From Paraliobacillus salinarum (GTDB lineage Bacteria > Bacillota > Bacilli > Bacillales > Amphibacillaceae): 62,035 nucleotides of DNA. The stretch spans positions 1 to 62,035 of the forward strand of contig NZ_JACEFA010000014.1 of the NCBI RefSeq assembly GCF_014083865.1, written 5' to 3'. The notes beneath the pieces are model-generated. The model did no database searches, had not been told where the DNA came from, and saw only the letters and a program-made list of their open reading frames with translations. Position numbers and translations under genes: made by a program. Shown in pieces: positions 54,621 through 62,035 of this stretch (its first letter is position 1; every line of letters starts with the position of its first letter).

Positions 54621-54723
54621 TATTTATAAAGAGTGGACGAGAGAACTGGCTCTATGACTCCACGGCAACCTACAATTAGCAAGGTGCCCCAACCAGCAAA
54701 GCAACTGCTTTGGATGATGAATC
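54621..54723 (+). promoter_or_regulatory. S-box (SAM-I) riboswitch aptamer
   Basis: The core follows the S-box order: GAGTGGA, GAGAACTGGCTCTATGA, CTCCACGGCAACC, a P3 arm ending AAGGTGCC, AACCAGCA, a P4 hairpin (AAAGC/GCTTT) and GGATGATGA. P2 is GTGGA with TCCAC. A short P1 of six pairs is possible (54622-54627 with 54717-54722). S-adenosylmethionine binding should turn the downstream gene off. Confidence 0.9.
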
Positions 54724-54742
54724 ATAACGGTTAATTAAGTAA

Positions 54743-54778
54743 CCCCTCTTTCATCATTTTGACGAAGAGGGGCTTTTC
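54743..54778 (+). terminator. riboswitch-controlled terminator
   Basis: CCCCTCTT (54743-54750) pairs with AAGAGGGG (54765-54772), then CTTTTCG. Its loop side TTCATCAT (54750-54757) is complementary to ATGATGAA (54714-54721), the 3' strand of aptamer P1, giving an antiterminator. SAM binding frees the terminator. Confidence 0.88.
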
Positions 54779-54831
54779 GTTTGTCACTCTTTTATATATG
54801 TTGAATTTTTATCAAAAACGGAGTGATTTAT

Positions 54832-55113
54832 TTGGCTAACAAACAAAGAACAGATCAACACAAATTATTTTTCACAGAAGTAATCACGGTTGTTTCAAAA
54901 CTATTAGTAAATTACGAAGAAGGATATACCTTCCATTTTGAAAAAACGAATAAAAATAAAATCTACCAATTGGCAATTAAAGATGACTCTTACCGATGCT
55001 TTTCATTAAATTTAACAGAGAATAAGGTATGGAACCTAAAGCAAAAACAATCAAACGCATTGGAACAATATATTTACAATCAGTTACAACGACAAGGTTT
55101 TCCAATTGCTTAA
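54832..55113 (+). CDS. unrecognised 93-residue protein under S-box control
   Basis: I do not recognise this protein. It is soluble, charged and likely alpha/beta: helix TEVITVVSKLLVNYEEG, strands YTFHFEK, IYQLAIK and RCFSLNL, then a C-terminal helix with SNALEQYIYNQLQRQGF. It has one cysteine and no membrane segment. I chose the TTG at 54832 because CGGAG lies 8 bases upstream; a GTG at 54823 abuts that site. It is the only gene after the riboswitch, since the next gene is convergent. S-box control implies a role in sulfur, methionine or cysteine metabolism, but this is inference. Confidence 0.75.
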   Translation: MANKQRTDQHKLFFTEVITVVSKLLVNYEEGYTFHFEKTNKNKIYQLAIKDDSYRCFSLNLTENKVWNLKQKQSNALEQYIYNQLQRQGFPIA

Positions 55114-55148
55114 CGAAATTGTTATCTGCAGAACAGAGAATGAGGCAA

Positions 55149-56918
55149 CTACACAATGTTATGCTTTATTTGAAAGCAAACAAATTCATAGGACTGAAGA
55201 TTTACAACAGACTGTTCATTAAACATTACTTGTTCGTTAGTGAATAATTCTTTCGTTTTCAGTCCTGCTAGCGCCTCAACATATACATTCTGTACTTTGT
55301 TGCCGTTATTCAAGACAAAAATCAAGCGTTGCTCATCATTCTTTTTTTCGTAAACAATTACATTCTGTTCATCTATTACTTGTATAAAACGAAATGATCC
55401 TTGATTTCCAAACGCCGATACTTCCTTACGCATACGAATTAACTGTTGAATGAATTGAAATAAATCCCGATTCTGTTTGGACACATCCCATTCCATACAC
55501 GCACGACAAGCAGGGTCATCTCCACCAGTCATCCCTATTTCATCTCCATAGTATATACATGGTGTACCAATGAAAGAAAATTGAAAAACATACATCAGTC
55601 TAACACGTTCTTCTTCCCCATTGGATAAAGTTAGAATACGCGCTGTATCATGACTATCTAAAAGATTAAAAGCGACTTCATTAACATGTTGTGGATACAT
55701 ATGCAATAAACCTGTAATGCTGTTTGCAAACTGAATTGGTGTTATTTCTTTTTTAGCAAAGAAATCTACTACGCTTGTCGTAAATGGATAATTCATCACC
55801 GCATCAAACTGATCACCTTGTAACCATGGTAATGAATCATGCCAAATTTCTCCTAAAATATATGCATCTGGTTTACTTTCTTTAACAACCTTTCGAAAAT
55901 CCCGCCAAAAATTGTGGTCAATCTCATTTGCAACATCTAAACGCCAGCCATCAATATTAAACTCTTCAATCCAATATCGAGCAACATCAAGCAAGTATGC
56001 TTTTACCTCTGGATTGGTTGTATTTAATTTTGGCATGCTTCCAACAAAAGCGAACGTGTCATAGTTAGGTGCAGGCTCTGTTTGAATAGGAAAATCCCAT
56101 ATATGAAACCAATTGCGATAATTTGATTGCTCCCCTTTTCCCAAAACATCTTGAAAAGGTTCGAAATATAAACCACTATGATTGAAAACCGCATCTAACA
56201 TAACTCGAATCCCTCTATCGTGACATTGCTTCACTAGCTCACGAAAAGTCTCCTTATCTCCAAATTGTGGATCAATCTCCATATAATCAATAGTGTCATA
56301 TTTATGGTTTGAATAAGCTTTAAAAATGGGACATAAATAAATACCTGTAATACCTAGCTCTTGTAAATGATCGAGGTGATTGATGATACCTTGGAAGTCA
56401 CCTCCAAAAAAGTTTTCCGGAGTTGGTTGTTCTTTCCCCCAATCCAACGTATTTTCAGGATTTATTGAATGGTCTCCATTTGCAAATCTTTCAGGAAATA
56501 TTTGATACCAAACAGTGTCCTTAACCCATTCTGGTGCTTGAAAGCTATCGTTTTGATGTATAAAAGGAAAACAAAAATAGTTACCAATATCTTGTGGCAT
56601 TTCTTCAAAATAACCTTTTTCTGTATAATAGACCTGATCTTCCATTAGCCCCTGACAATAAAACCCATACCTCAGTCGTCTATATCGTGGCGTAATAGTT
56701 ATTTTCCAAAAATCATGTAAATCAGTCGCCCCTGTTTTTTCCATTGGAATTATATCACAAACCCAATTATCTCCATCAAACTTATAAGGATCACCATAAA
56801 TTAAACTTACTTTCTTTAAATCGTCTCTTTTGGTTTGAAGCATAATGTTCAGTTCTCCATTTTGATAATTGTATACAAATGGGGAAATGGCACGATGATA
56901 GATAGATTCCATAAACAT
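55149..56918 (-). CDS. bbmA: neopullulanase/cyclomaltodextrinase (GH13_20)
   Basis: This 589-residue enzyme has an N-terminal CBM34-like domain (about 1-120), a catalytic barrel with DAVFNHSG, Asp328 (GWRLDVANE), Glu357 (ILGEIWHD) and Asp424 (NLLDSHDT), and a C-terminal beta domain. It hydrolyses cyclodextrins, pullulan or maltodextrins in the cytosol. It is divergent from mdxEFG, like B. subtilis yvdF (bbmA) beside mdxEFG. The ATG follows AGGAGG by 7 bases. A LacI-type palindrome lies at 56946-56955. Confidence 0.92.
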   Translation of the reverse strand: MFMESIYHRAISPFVYNYQNGELNIMLQTKRDDLKKVSLIYGDPYKFDGDNWVCDIIPMEKTGATDLHDFWKITITPRYRRLRYGFYCQGLMEDQVYYTEKGYFEEMPQDIGNYFCFPFIHQNDSFQAPEWVKDTVWYQIFPERFANGDHSINPENTLDWGKEQPTPENFFGGDFQGIINHLDHLQELGITGIYLCPIFKAYSNHKYDTIDYMEIDPQFGDKETFRELVKQCHDRGIRVMLDAVFNHSGLYFEPFQDVLGKGEQSNYRNWFHIWDFPIQTEPAPNYDTFAFVGSMPKLNTTNPEVKAYLLDVARYWIEEFNIDGWRLDVANEIDHNFWRDFRKVVKESKPDAYILGEIWHDSLPWLQGDQFDAVMNYPFTTSVVDFFAKKEITPIQFANSITGLLHMYPQHVNEVAFNLLDSHDTARILTLSNGEEERVRLMYVFQFSFIGTPCIYYGDEIGMTGGDDPACRACMEWDVSKQNRDLFQFIQQLIRMRKEVSAFGNQGSFRFIQVIDEQNVIVYEKKNDEQRLIFVLNNGNKVQNVYVEALAGLKTKELFTNEQVMFNEQSVVNLQSYEFVCFQIKHNIV

Positions 56919-56945
56919 ATCTATTCCTCCTATACACTATATGAA

Positions 56946-56955
56946 CAATCGATTG
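56946..56955. promoter_or_regulatory. candidate LacI-type operator of the neopullulanase gene
   Basis: CAATCGATTG is a perfect 10-bp palindrome within a near-symmetric TGAACAATCGATTGCACT, 28 bp upstream of the gene. Its form resembles LacI-family sites; MdxR is a likely ligand. Confidence 0.5.
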
Positions 56956-57046
56956 CACTAATGTATCATTTCTCACATATGATTACTATAAAATAATTCA
57001 GTCAATAATCATATATAAATATAGTATACATTATCTATTTTTATAT

Positions 57047-57060
57047 TGTAAGCGTTATAT
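57047..57060. promoter_or_regulatory. cre-like (CcpA) site in the mdx regulatory region
   Basis: TGTAAGCGTTATAT fits the cre consensus at 13 of 14 positions. It lies about 40 bp upstream of the mdxE -35 box and could serve either divergent gene. Confidence 0.6.
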
Positions 57061-57097
57061 TTATTTTAAAATCAACAAATTTTATTTATATTTAGTA

Positions 57098-57126
57098 TTG
57101 TCAAATACGCCTAGGCAAGTTATAAT
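57098..57126 (+). promoter_or_regulatory. sigma-A promoter of mdxEFG
   Basis: TTGTCA (57098-57103) and TATAAT (57121-57126) are 17 bp apart, with a small GCCTAGGC palindrome in the spacer. Confidence 0.85.
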
Positions 57127-57141
57127 AATCCACAAGGAACA

Positions 57142-57161
57142 TGTGCAACCGTTTTCGCACA
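57142..57161. promoter_or_regulatory. LacI-type operator of mdxEFG
   Basis: TGTGCAACCGTTTTCGCACA is a near-perfect palindrome with a central CG, like the MalR/MdxR-type sites. It lies just downstream of the -10, so binding would block initiation. Confidence 0.75.
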
Positions 57162-57198
57162 AGTTGTATATTTTAAATTACAAGGAGGTTCATTTAGT

Positions 57199-58491
57199 AT
57201 GAAGAAGTGGCTTTTATCGTTAGTAGGGATTTTTTTCTTAGTAGGTATACTAGCAGGGTGCGGGCCTGACGAATCAGGTTCAGAAAATACTGGAGAAGAA
57301 GGTAATGACAGCGAATCAGGAGAAACTGCTGAAATGCCTGAAAAACCAGAAAAACTAACCATTTGGGTAAACGCTGAAGAAAAGCAAGAGGAAGCTGTAG
57401 GCCAGATCGCCGAAAAATACACAGAAGAAACCGGTATTGAAATTGAGGCAATTCCGATTAATATGCTTGACCAAATTGAAAAGCTAGATGTTGAGGGGCC
57501 TGCAGGAAATGGACCGGACATTATCTTCCAGCCTCACGATAGAATTGGCGACTTAGTTTTACGAGGACTAATTGATCCCATTAATTTAAATGACAAAGCA
57601 TCAGAATATACAGATGCAGCGATTAGCGCTGTAACAAACGATGGAGAAATTTGGGGTTATCCAGCAGTAACTGAAACATATTCTCTTTTCTATAACAAAG
57701 CATTAGTTGATAGTTCACCCGAAACGATGGATGACTTAATGACAATCGCTGAAGAAAAAACAAACGCTAGCAATGATGAGTATGGATTTTTAATGGAGGC
57801 AGCGAATTTTTATTTCACATATCCATTCTTCTCTGGTAACGGGGCTTATGTATTTGCCAATAACGACGGGGCATACGATATTAATGATATCGGTTTAAAC
57901 AATGACGGCGCTGTTGAAGGCGGGAAGTTAATTCAGTCATGGTTTGACAACGGTTACATCCCTCAAGATTTAACACCTGATATTATGAACGGTTTATTTA
58001 AAGAAGGAAAAGTAGCCGCAGTTATTAACGGACCTTGGATGGTAAGAGAATACCAAGATGCACTTGGTGATGACTTACAAGCAGCTCCACTACCTAAATT
58101 AGACAATGGAGAAAATCCAAAATCATTTGTAGGTGTTAAAGCTTACTTATTATCTTATTACTCAGAAAACAAAGAATGGGCACAAGATTTCATGTCATAT
58201 ATTACAAATAAAGAAAATGCGATGCTATATTATGATGTTGCCGGCGAAATGCCAGCTCGTGTAGATTCAATTGATGATCCAGCAATTGCAGATGACCCAA
58301 TTTACTCCGCATTTGCAGAACAAGCAACATACGGTGAACCAATGCCTGGTGTTCCTGCAATGCAACAAGTTTGGGATCCTATCAACAATGCACTCTCGTT
58401 TATTTCTAAAGGAGAGCCTGTAGAAGAAGTGTTAGATGAAGCTGTTCAAACAATATCAGATAATATTGAAGCATCCGGTGCTACAGAATAA
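57199..58491 (+). CDS. mdxE: maltodextrin-binding lipoprotein
   Basis: The 430-residue precursor has a lipobox, GILAGC (Cys21), then an acidic linker and a periplasmic-binding fold: EKLTIWVNAEEKQEEAV, PDIIFQPHDRIGDLVLRG, YPAVTETYSLFYNKALVD and GKVAAVINGPWMVREYQD. It captures maltodextrins outside the membrane for MdxFG. It is the first gene of the operon, and a hairpin follows it. ATG with AAGGAGG upstream. Confidence 0.93.
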   Translation: MKKWLLSLVGIFFLVGILAGCGPDESGSENTGEEGNDSESGETAEMPEKPEKLTIWVNAEEKQEEAVGQIAEKYTEETGIEIEAIPINMLDQIEKLDVEGPAGNGPDIIFQPHDRIGDLVLRGLIDPINLNDKASEYTDAAISAVTNDGEIWGYPAVTETYSLFYNKALVDSSPETMDDLMTIAEEKTNASNDEYGFLMEAANFYFTYPFFSGNGAYVFANNDGAYDINDIGLNNDGAVEGGKLIQSWFDNGYIPQDLTPDIMNGLFKEGKVAAVINGPWMVREYQDALGDDLQAAPLPKLDNGENPKSFVGVKAYLLSYYSENKEWAQDFMSYITNKENAMLYYDVAGEMPARVDSIDDPAIADDPIYSAFAEQATYGEPMPGVPAMQQVWDPINNALSFISKGEPVEEVLDEAVQTISDNIEASGATE

Positions 58492-58500
58492 ATAAGTTGT

Positions 58501-58531
58501 ACTATATGGAGAGCCATCCTCTCCATATAGT
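58501..58531 (+). other. intercistronic hairpin between mdxE and mdxF
   Basis: A perfect 13-bp stem, ACTATATGGAGAG with CTCTCCATATAGT, and a 5-base loop. The downstream ATTTTCATT is a weak T run. Partial termination or stabilisation would give more binding protein than permease. Confidence 0.78.
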
Positions 58532-58555
58532 ATTTTCATTAAGGGAGGGAATAAA

Positions 58556-59842
58556 GTGGCTTCGCAAAAAAAATTCGATCTAAGTCAACGACGAAACAGA
58601 GCTACGTTACTATCTATCATCCCAGGTTTAGGGCAATTATATAATAAACGTTTCCTAAAAGGGATACTCCTCATGGTTGTTACCATTTCTTTTTTAATAA
58701 CAACTTGGAATTATATTGATATCGGTATTTGGGGGCTTTTCACACTTGGAACCATTCCAAGAGAGCACCATTCTATCCAACTTTTGATTCAAGGATTTAT
58801 TTCTTTAATAATATTAGCTTTCGGAATTGCAATTTACGTATATAACCTTCGCGACGCACGCAAGGACGCAATTGCCATAGAAAAAGGCAAACCAAATCCG
58901 ACATTACTGCAAGGCGTTCGTGATTTTTATAATAACGGTTTTCCTTATTTCATGATTTTACCTGGGTTAGGTATGCTACTTTTCATTGTAGTTTTACCCC
59001 TTTTGTTTATGGTTGCTTTAGCATTCACTAATTACAATCAGTACAACGCCCCACCCCGAAAGTTATTAGACTGGGTAGGGTTCGACAACTTTGTTAACTT
59101 AATTAATATTGATATTTGGCAAGATACCTTCTTAAACGTCTTTACATGGACAATCGTTTGGACTGTAGTTGCAACTACATTACAAATTGTACTTGGTCTT
59201 TTCTTAGCTCTATTAGTAAATGACAAAAGAATTAAATTTAAGCGAACGATCCGAACAGTATTGATCTTACCTTGGGCTGTTCCAGCATTCGTATCTATTT
59301 TAATATTCTCAGCATTATTCAACCCTACGTTTGGGGCAATCAACCGAGATATTCTTAGTCAATTTAATTTGATCATTCCGTGGTTATCTGATCCATTTTG
59401 GGCGAAGATTGCATTAATTATGATCCAAACGTGGTTAGGTTTCCCGTTTGTATTCGCACTCTTTACAGGCGTTCTTCAGAGTGTACCGTCTGATATGTAT
59501 GAAGCAGCAGATGTAGATGGCGGAACAAGAGCACAGAAATTTCGTTTTATTACTTTACCACATATACTATTCGCAACTGCTCCACTCTTGATTATGCAGT
59601 ATGCACAAAACTTTAATAATTTTAATATTATTTACTTATTTAACGAAGGACTACCAGCAGTCCGAGGCCAAAACGCAGGCGGGACCGATATTCTAATTTC
59701 TTGGGTATACAAACTAACGTTCGAAACGAACAATTACAACATGGCCGCAGCTATCACAATTATTATGGGAGTCATCGTTATGGGATTCGCATTTTATCAA
59801 TTTAGAAAAACAGCATCATTTAAAGAGGAGGGACGTTACTAA
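58556..59842 (+). CDS. mdxF: maltodextrin ABC permease MdxF/MalF
   Basis: This 428-residue protein has an N-terminal extension with two helices (LLSIIPGLGQLYNKRFLKG), as in B. subtilis MdxF, then a MetI-type permease of six helices. The EAA loop for the ATPase is YEAADVDGGTRAQKFRFITLP. It starts at GTG after GGGAGGG. Its stop overlaps the mdxG start. It forms the channel with MdxG. Confidence 0.93.
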   Translation: MASQKKFDLSQRRNRATLLSIIPGLGQLYNKRFLKGILLMVVTISFLITTWNYIDIGIWGLFTLGTIPREHHSIQLLIQGFISLIILAFGIAIYVYNLRDARKDAIAIEKGKPNPTLLQGVRDFYNNGFPYFMILPGLGMLLFIVVLPLLFMVALAFTNYNQYNAPPRKLLDWVGFDNFVNLINIDIWQDTFLNVFTWTIVWTVVATTLQIVLGLFLALLVNDKRIKFKRTIRTVLILPWAVPAFVSILIFSALFNPTFGAINRDILSQFNLIIPWLSDPFWAKIALIMIQTWLGFPFVFALFTGVLQSVPSDMYEAADVDGGTRAQKFRFITLPHILFATAPLLIMQYAQNFNNFNIIYLFNEGLPAVRGQNAGGTDILISWVYKLTFETNNYNMAAAITIIMGVIVMGFAFYQFRKTASFKEEGRY

Positions 59843-60690
59843 TGGCTATTAATCGAAAAACAAAATCAAGAGTTGAAGTAGCGTTCATTTACTTATTCTT
59901 TATCATCATGTTTATACTAATCGGCTATCCACTCATATGGACTGTTATGATGAGTATAAATCCAGGAACAAACATGCTAGTTACACAACTTATACCGGAA
60001 AGTCCAACATTAGAGCATTATAAATGGCTATTCACTAGTCCGAATAGCGATTATCTAATCTGGTACCGTAACAGCTTAGGTGTGGCTATTGCCAATTCCT
60101 TAGGCTCGGTTGTAATCACTTCTTTAATCGCTTATGCATTTTCAAGATATAAATTTATTGGTCGTAAATACGGATTATACATGTTCTTACTGCTACAAAT
60201 GTTCCCAGCACTAATGGGAATGGTTGCACTGTACATTTTATTAACAACAATTGGTTTAGCTGATTCATTGATTGGTCTAACAATCATTTATCTAGGTGGA
60301 CAAATTCCGTTTAATGCTTGGCTAGTAAAAGGATACTTTGATACCATCCCTAGAGAATTGGACGAGGCAGCAAAAATTGATGGAGCAGGACATTTACGGA
60401 TTTTCACAACAATCATGCTTCCACTAGCCAAACCAATTCTAGCAGTTGTTGCATTATTTAATTTCATGGCACCATTCATGGATTTCTTATTACCACGAAT
60501 TGTATTGACAAGTCCAGAAAAATACACGCTTGCACTTGGTTTATACAATTTTATAAATGATCAATTTTCAACTAACTTTACACGTTTTTCCGCTGGAGCA
60601 ATTTTAATCGCTGTGCCAATAGCACTTGTATTTTTATTGTTACAACGTTATCTAATTGGCGGATTAACTGCAGGGGCAACAAAGGGATAA
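59842..60690 (+). CDS. mdxG: maltodextrin ABC permease MdxG/MalG
   Basis: This 282-residue MetI-type permease has six membrane helices, and the EAA loop is LDEAAKIDGAGHLRIFTTIM. Its ATG overlaps the stop of mdxF in TAATG. No ATPase gene follows; in Bacillus the general ATPase MsmX serves several sugar importers, so it probably does here. Confidence 0.93.
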   Translation: MAINRKTKSRVEVAFIYLFFIIMFILIGYPLIWTVMMSINPGTNMLVTQLIPESPTLEHYKWLFTSPNSDYLIWYRNSLGVAIANSLGSVVITSLIAYAFSRYKFIGRKYGLYMFLLLQMFPALMGMVALYILLTTIGLADSLIGLTIIYLGGQIPFNAWLVKGYFDTIPRELDEAAKIDGAGHLRIFTTIMLPLAKPILAVVALFNFMAPFMDFLLPRIVLTSPEKYTLALGLYNFINDQFSTNFTRFSAGAILIAVPIALVFLLLQRYLIGGLTAGATKG

Positions 60691-60709
60691 GAAACATCGG
60701 CATTTAAGC

Positions 60710-60763
60710 AACGAATACCCTTTCATTTTGATTTAAAGTTTGTTTTCAAAATAGGGGATATTC
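60710..60763 (+). other. imperfect hairpin overlapping the mdxR promoter
   Basis: ACGAATA-CCC on the left pairs with GGG-TATTCGT on the right, with further TTTTGA/TCAAAA pairing inside. It has no typical T run, but TTTATAATA follows. It could be a weak terminator of mdxG or an operator. Confidence 0.45.
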
Positions 60764-60772
60764 GTTTATAAT
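60744..60772 (+). promoter_or_regulatory. sigma-A promoter of the LacI-family regulator gene
   Basis: TTTCAA (60744-60749) and a perfect TATAAT (60767-60772) are 17 bp apart. The predicted transcript start rules out an ATG at 60773 as the gene start. Confidence 0.65.
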
Positions 60773-60817
60773 ATGGATGAATATAGAATGATTAATTTTT
60801 CAGAGGATGGAATGTAT

Positions 60818-61843
60818 ATGGCAGTTACGATTAAAGATGTAGCAAAAAAAGCGAATGTAGCCCCTTCTACAGTTTCACGTGTCATCGCAGATAGTCCACG
60901 TATTAGTGCCGATACGAAAAAGCGTGTACGTAAAGCAATGAAGGATTTAGGCTACCACCCAAATGTCAACGCTAGAAACCTAGCAGTACGATCAACCAAA
61001 GCAATTGGAGTAATTATGCCAACATCTGCTGAAACCGCACTACAAAATCCTTTCTTCCCAGAAGTATTACGTGGAGTGGGGACTTTAGCACACGAAACAG
61101 AATATTCTTTGTATGTATCTACAGGCGGAGACGAAGAACAGCTTTTCGAAGAAGTAAAAAGGATGGTGTACGGAAATCGGGTGGATGGCATCATTTTGTT
61201 ATACTCACGTATGTCTGATCCGATTATGGATTTTTTAGTAGAATCAAATTTCCCTTTTGTCGTTGTTGGTAAACCGTATGAACATGAGAGCAAAATAACA
61301 TATGTTGATAATGACAACATCAGTGCAAGTAAAGATGTCACAAATCACTTAATTGATTTAGGACATGAACATATTGCCTTTATTGGTGGATCTAATGATT
61401 TAGTAGTAACTGTCGATCGTCTTCACGGTTATCAACGAGCGATAAAGGATGCAAGTTTAATAACAAATCCAGATTATATCGTCCATGCAGAATTTTTAAA
61501 ATCAGGCGGTCGCAAAGCTGTAGAACGATTATTCTCATTAGAAATGCCACCTACAGCACTTGTTATCGCTGACGATATCATGAGTCTAGGTGTTATAAAT
61601 ATGTTAGAAGAGCTTGGCATCGCTTGTCCTGACGATATTTCCATTACTAGCTTTAATAATTTATATTTATCAGAGATTACCAGACCAGCGCTAACAACTG
61701 TTGATATTCAAATATTTATGTTAGGTGTTCAAGCAGCGAAATGCTTAATTGAGAGGGTTACTAATAAAGAGGAACCAGCAAAACGCATTATTGTTCCACA
61801 CGAAATTGTTTACCGAAGTTCAACAAAAGAGGTTTTTAAATAA
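60818..61843 (+). CDS. mdxR: LacI-family maltodextrin regulator
   Basis: This 341-residue regulator has the LacI helix-turn-helix (TIKDVAKKANVAPSTVSRVI), a hinge, and an effector domain from AIGVIMPTSAE. Adjacent position suggests control of mdxEFG and bbmA through the operator at 57142-57161. The ATG at 60818 (or 60812) follows AGAGG; the reading frame is open from 60773. Effectors are probably maltose or maltodextrin. An IS3-like element lies 17 bp past the stop. Confidence 0.88.
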   Translation: MAVTIKDVAKKANVAPSTVSRVIADSPRISADTKKRVRKAMKDLGYHPNVNARNLAVRSTKAIGVIMPTSAETALQNPFFPEVLRGVGTLAHETEYSLYVSTGGDEEQLFEEVKRMVYGNRVDGIILLYSRMSDPIMDFLVESNFPFVVVGKPYEHESKITYVDNDNISASKDVTNHLIDLGHEHIAFIGGSNDLVVTVDRLHGYQRAIKDASLITNPDYIVHAEFLKSGGRKAVERLFSLEMPPTALVIADDIMSLGVINMLEELGIACPDDISITSFNNLYLSEITRPALTTVDIQIFMLGVQAAKCLIERVTNKEEPAKRIIVPHEIVYRSSTKEVFK

Positions 61844-61862
61844 GCAAAAAGTCAAGGTAATG

Positions 61863-61910
61863 AACTGCACCCCAATTGTTAGACACTACCTAACAATTGG
61901 AGGTGCAGTT
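61863..61910 (+). other. IS-end hairpin that hides the transposase ribosome site
   Basis: Arms at 61863-61882 and 61890-61910 pair with one bulged base. The 3' arm contains the ribosome site GGAGGTG (61899-61905). In transcripts entering from outside, the stem would block translation. It may also terminate mdxR, since TTTTTAT follows. Confidence 0.75.
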
Positions 61911-61915
61911 TTTAT

Positions 61916-62035
61916 ATGAGCAAATATACAAGTGATATCAAATTAAATGTTATTCAAGGCTATTCCCCAAAAGTAATGTCTCAAAGTGAATATGCAAAAC
62001 AAATGGCTATTCCCAAAGCACAATTCCAATATTGG
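61916..62035 (+). CDS. transposase OrfA-like protein, 5' part
   Basis: Forty codons are visible, MSKYTSDIKLNVIQGYSP through QFQYW, cut by the window end. The pattern KYTSDIKL...SEYAKQMAIPKAQFQYW matches the N-terminal helix-turn-helix of IS3-type OrfA proteins. The ATG has GGAGGTG 10 bases upstream, inside the terminal hairpin. Confidence 0.78.
   Translation, partial: MSKYTSDIKLNVIQGYSPKVMSQSEYAKQMAIPKAQFQYW

Larger units (their letters stand above)
61861..62035 (+). mobile_element. left end of an IS3-like insertion sequence
   Basis: The end begins TGAACTGCACC, the TG-type terminus common in IS3 elements, followed by a hairpin (61863-61910) and a transposase-type ORF. The element is cut by the window edge, so its right end and target duplication are not visible. 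Confidence 0.75.

Noticed and set aside
54743-54778. possible role of the S-box terminator for bbmA
   Set aside because: bbmA is on the opposite strand and ends at 55149; the riboswitch cannot control it.
55029-55247. plus-strand open frame of 72 codons overlapping the S-box gene and bbmA
   Set aside because: No ribosome site, overlaps two better genes in other frames, and its sequence has no domain pattern.
1-62035. CRISPR arrays, tRNA or rRNA genes, prophage
   Set aside because: No regularly spaced repeats, cloverleaf-like sequence or phage structural genes were seen.

Overview
The window is a low-GC Gram-positive chromosome segment. It looks like a halotolerant/alkaliphilic member of the Bacillaceae (Oceanobacillus, Virgibacillus or Gracilibacillus type). 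This is inferred from strong AGGAGG-type ribosome sites, frequent GTG/TTG starts, sigma-A promoters, cre (CcpA) sites, S-box and preQ1 riboswitches, and protein families typical of Bacillus (LicR-like PRD activator, YpjP, YjaZ, YneR, DUF1836, AlaR/AlaT, TreR, MdxEFG). Both ends touch possible or clear mobile DNA: a 12-codon ORF fragment at the left edge and the left end of an IS3-like element at the right edge. No rRNA, tRNA or CRISPR array was seen.

Layout. 1-630: a non-coding stretch with two diverged, oppositely oriented stem-loop repeats. 631-3940: quinone oxidoreductase and sirtuin, then queF plus a queuosine-precursor transporter behind a preQ1-I riboswitch. 4004-8362: argCJBD arginine operon. 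8423-22583: carbohydrate and transport block. It holds an OsmC protein, a LicR-like activator, a cellobiose-type PTS (IIB-IIC-IIA-GH1), sucrose PTS plus invertase, ScrR, a second IIB paralog, an AEC transporter, a split ThrE-type exporter and an MFS permease. 22708-30534: self-regulated MarR plus DrrAB-like ABC exporter, a CAP lipoprotein, an orphan LuxR-type regulator, an XRE/S24-like regulator, DUF421, YneR-like protein and an amidase. 30642-38136: fhs, alaT/alaR, methyltransferase, YjaZ-like protease, a small glycine/aromatic-rich protein, DUF1836, hemolysin III and a NusG-II-like protein. 38204-42246: treP-treA-treR with a fully readable promoter. 42281-54508: iron-sulfur repair protein, small unknowns, a DsrE protein beside a cysteine-desulfurase-like enzyme, a photolyase with a TspO-like protein, an APC permease, a YeiH/LysR pair, TraB and MdaB-like proteins. 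54621-55113: an S-box (SAM-I) riboswitch controlling one small unknown gene. 55149-61843: maltodextrin module (neopullulanase, mdxEFG, LacI regulator).

How it works together. Five carbohydrate modules (beta-glucoside, sucrose, an extra IIB, trehalose, maltodextrin) each carry their own regulator or operator; cre-like sites lie at the lic, tre and mdx promoters, suggesting shared catabolite control. The maltodextrin ABC system and both IIBC-type permeases lack an ATPase or IIA gene here, so they should depend on subunits encoded elsewhere. No obvious large new defence or biosynthetic system was found. The most unusual items are the S-box riboswitch dedicated to an unrecognised 93-residue protein, the DsrE/cysteine-desulfurase-like pair, the stem-loop repeats, and two paralogous IIB genes that share a 24-nt upstream box.
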